Assembly: GCA_029265125.1 (NCBI GenBank)
Contig: JAJUJX010000001.1
Location: 434,001 to 498,000 of the forward strand
DNA: 64,000 bases
Reading direction: 5' to 3'
Origin: Tolumonas sp008015085
GTDB taxonomy: Bacteria; Pseudomonadota; Gammaproteobacteria; Enterobacterales; Aeromonadaceae
A program made the translations under genes and the position numbers. The notes beneath the pieces are model-generated. The model saw only the letters and a program-made list of their open reading frames with translations. It searched no databases and was not told the DNA's origin. Positions 62,033 through 64,000 of this stretch are shown piece by piece (within the stretch, counting starts at the first letter, position 1; each line of letters opens with the position of its first letter).

Positions 62033-62613
62033 TATTTTGCTATTTCCCAATCGCTAATAACCAGACGCAGTTCGGTTCGAGGGCCTTTAAATGTGACTTT
62101 TTCCGGCATCATCCAGCCATCGATCGGCTGATAGGTCTGGTATTGCATTTGCCAGTCATCCGTCTTGATTCGGGTCACCTGACCATTCGGGTTGATTTCA
62201 TAGTCGGTATTACCCGGTAATCCTTTGATCCATACAGGAAGCTGGCTCACTGGCATTTGCCAGCCGGTTAAACGATACACCAGTGTTTCAGCATCGACCC
62301 CACGGTATTCCCTGCCCTGATCATCAATAATGAGTACCTGATTGCCGGTTTTATGCATTTCCATAACGCGGGTACCTAGCAGGCTGGTCAGGTTCAGGTC
62401 GTAGTCGTCGCCGTTTTGCTGCCAGCGGATGCGGGTTGAGCCTTTTTTCTCTGCCGTGATGATGGCTAGTTTGCCCGAGATGGTCCAATGCGTGACGCTT
62501 TCCAGTTTTTCGCGTTGCTGGCGCCAGTTGGTGTTGTCGGGCTGCTGGCGGGAACTACAGGCAGCCAGTGTCAGCAGACAGATAATCATGAGCAGATGGT
62601 GTAATTTTTTCAC
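62032..62613 (-). CDS. lolB: Outer-membrane lipoprotein receptor LolB
   Basis: A 193-residue lipoprotein: signal peptide and lipobox LTLAAC (Cys about 19), then the LolB barrel with VTHWTISGKLAI, RIRWQQNGDDYDLNLTSLLGT and LVYRLTGWQMPVSQLPVWIKG. It takes lipoproteins from LolA and inserts them in the outer membrane. I chose GTG 62613: AAGGAG lies six bases upstream, and the signal peptide then begins at once; the frame from 62664 adds 17 unrelated residues. First gene of lolB-ispE, divergent from hemA. Confidence 0.95.
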   Translation of the reverse strand: MKKLHHLLMIICLLTLAACSSRQQPDNTNWRQQREKLESVTHWTISGKLAIITAEKKGSTRIRWQQNGDDYDLNLTSLLGTRVMEMHKTGNQVLIIDDQGREYRGVDAETLVYRLTGWQMPVSQLPVWIKGLPGNTDYEINPNGQVTRIKTDDWQMQYQTYQPIDGWMMPEKVTFKGPRTELRLVISDWEIAK

Positions 62614-62722
62614 AGCGTCTCCTTTGAAGATGCGACAGTATAGGCGCAGGGGCTTTGCTTTCAAAGATCTCTGCTTTTTCGTAGAATGATGCCCTTAATT
62701 TTGCAGACGAGTCCACAGCCTA

Positions 62723-63985
62723 ATGCATCATCTGTTTGTGCTGGGGGTAAACCATAAAACGGCGTCATTATCATTGCGTGAAAGGGTCGCTTTCGGGCCG
62801 GAACGTATTGATGATGCTTTGGCGGCGTTAACATCGGTACCCGGCGTCAAGGAAGGGGTGATTCTTTCCACTTGTAACCGAACTGAGCTTTACTGTGCTG
62901 TCGAGAGTGGCGCGAGTGAAGAGGTTGCGCTATGGCTGTCCCGTTTTCAGCATCTGGCTGACGATGAGATTCAGCCTGCACTTTATCAGTTACACGATGG
63001 TGAAGCAGTTCGCCACCTGATGCGTGTCGCCGCCGGGCTGGATTCACTGGTCTTGGGTGAACCGCAAATTCTGGGGCAGGTTAAGCAAGCACTCAGTACC
63101 GCCAGCAAACAGGGTGCAGTTAAAGGGCTGTTGAATCGCCTCTTTCAGCGTACCTTCAGTGTGGCCAAGCGGGTTCGTACTGAAACAGAAATCGGTGCCT
63201 GTGGGGTTTCGGTGGCTTATGTTGCTGTAACACTGGCCCGACAGATATTCGGTGACCTTTCCCAGGTCAAGGTGTTGCTTATCGGCGCCGGTGAAACGAT
63301 TGAACTGGTCGGTCAGCACCTGTACGGTCAGTCTGTTGCTAAAATGACGGTGGCAAACCGGACTTTACAACGGGCACAGGCTATAGCCGGTAGCTGGCAA
63401 GCGGATGTGATCACGCTAAATGAGATCCCGCAGGTATTGCCGGATGTCGATCTGGTGATCAGCTCGACCGCCAGCCCATTACCAATACTTGGTAAAGGTA
63501 TGGTGGAACGGGCGCTGAAGCAGCGACGTAACAAGCCGATGCTGCTAATTGATATAGCCGTACCTCGGGATATTGAAGAGGAAGTCGGTGAACTATCTGA
63601 TGCCTATCTGTATACCGTGGACGATTTACAGACGATTGTGGCGGAAAATCAGCGACATCGTGAACAGGCCGCGCGTCAGGCAGAGCAGATCGTGCAGGAT
63701 GAACGGGAACAGTTTATGGACTGGTTCCGCAGCTTATCATCGCAGACACAGGTGCGGCATTATCGTCAGCAGGCCGATACTATCCGGCAGGAACAACTTG
63801 CCGCTGCATTGCGTAAAATTGAGCAAGGTGAAGATGCAGCATCTGTATTAACAGAATTGAGTGAGCGTCTGACCAATAAGCTTATCCATGCGCCAACTGA
63901 AGCGTTAAAGCAGGCGGGTGAAGCTGGTGATCAGACCGCATTATTATTACTCAGTCAGGCATTACGGCTTGATGACAAGAATTAA
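62723..63985 (+). CDS. hemA: Glutamyl-tRNA reductase
   Basis: A 420-residue enzyme that reduces glutamyl-tRNA to glutamate-1-semialdehyde, the first step of tetrapyrrole synthesis. The catalytic Cys51 is in ILSTCNRTELY; GLDSLVLGEPQILGQVK and the NADPH-binding VLLIGAGETIELVGQHL are diagnostic. A C-terminal dimerisation helix region (residues 310-420) is complete. It is divergent from lolB, as in E. coli; only 15 bases remain after the stop, where prfA would be expected. Confidence 0.98.
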   Translation: MHHLFVLGVNHKTASLSLRERVAFGPERIDDALAALTSVPGVKEGVILSTCNRTELYCAVESGASEEVALWLSRFQHLADDEIQPALYQLHDGEAVRHLMRVAAGLDSLVLGEPQILGQVKQALSTASKQGAVKGLLNRLFQRTFSVAKRVRTETEIGACGVSVAYVAVTLARQIFGDLSQVKVLLIGAGETIELVGQHLYGQSVAKMTVANRTLQRAQAIAGSWQADVITLNEIPQVLPDVDLVISSTASPLPILGKGMVERALKQRRNKPMLLIDIAVPRDIEEEVGELSDAYLYTVDDLQTIVAENQRHREQAARQAEQIVQDEREQFMDWFRSLSSQTQVRHYRQQADTIRQEQLAAALRKIEQGEDAASVLTELSERLTNKLIHAPTEALKQAGEAGDQTALLLLSQALRLDDKN

Positions 63986-64000
63986 AATCAGAATCCGGTT

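Noticed and set aside
1..64000. tRNA, rRNA, CRISPR array, prophage or insertion sequence
   Set aside because: No cloverleaf, rRNA stretch, regular short repeats with spacers, transposase or integrase was seen on either strand by reading; a tRNAscan or Rfam search was not possible.

Overview
The window is a 64-kb chromosomal segment of a gammaproteobacterium. Gene content and local order (cvpA-purF, yajL-panE/yajQ, gpt-frsA-proBA, cmoAB, yadGH, prs-ispE-lolB/hemA, ampG/yajG) are enterobacterial-like, while the mixture of a CowN homologue, a FIST-MCP sensor and a retropepsin/ATP-grasp operon points to an Aeromonadales-type organism, possibly Tolumonas; that last step is inference from remembered protein similarity, not a search. 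Coding density is high, and I see no rRNA, tRNA, prophage, transposase, integrase or CRISPR array. The window cuts ygiQ at its left edge and ends just after hemA.

Layout. 1-7.4 kb: ygiQ (partial), a DUF2059 protein, an EAL phosphodiesterase, cvpA-purF, cowN, a ZIP metal transporter, dps and psiE. 7.5-13.3 kb: a complete gluconate/Entner-Doudoroff module, with the regulator gntR, the operon gntK-edd-eda, and the divergent permease gntT; palindromic GntR operators precede gntR and lie between gntK and gntT, next to a good CRP site. 13.6-17 kb: a TerC/CBS membrane protein and a GT-C type membrane glycosyltransferase. 17-20.5 kb: a three-gene operon (secreted retropepsin-like protease, transglutaminase-like 7TM protein, RimK-like ATP-grasp ligase) whose substrate is not evident. 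20.6-25.4 kb: cmoAB (tRNA wobble modification), ubiF, yeiE and a beta-class GST. 25.6-34 kb: hrpB, mrcB, yajL-panE, yajQ and ampG. 34-43.6 kb: rlmG-yajG-ppiA, a DUF3606 protein, bolA, apbE, ydhF, dinB and pepD-eptA. 44-50.4 kb: a 5'-nucleotidase-family enzyme, gpt, frsA and proBA. 50.4-58.3 kb: an AT-rich orphan gene, a soluble FIST-MCP receptor, hpt and a sucrose module (scrA-scrB-scrR) with mirrored operators. 58.3-64 kb: yadGH, prs, lolB-ispE and hemA.

Themes. Two sugar-acid/sugar uptake systems (gluconate via GntT-GntK-Edd-Eda; sucrose via ScrA-ScrB) feed glycolysis, each under a local LacI-family repressor. Purine supply and salvage genes are scattered through the window (purF, gpt, hpt, prs). 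Cell-envelope genes are frequent (mrcB, ampG, eptA, lolB, ppiA, the 7TM/ATP-grasp operon). Several intergenic repeats are present: one full ERIC-type element and one internally deleted ERIC relic, two copies of a second stem-loop family with a conserved core, and two copies of a short CCGGC-TTT-GCCGG unit. The most interesting unexplained signals are the retropepsin/ATP-grasp operon, a compact predicted RNA structure enclosing the proB ribosome-binding site and start codon, a dinB gene whose LexA box runs into its start codon, and the FIST-MCP fusion.
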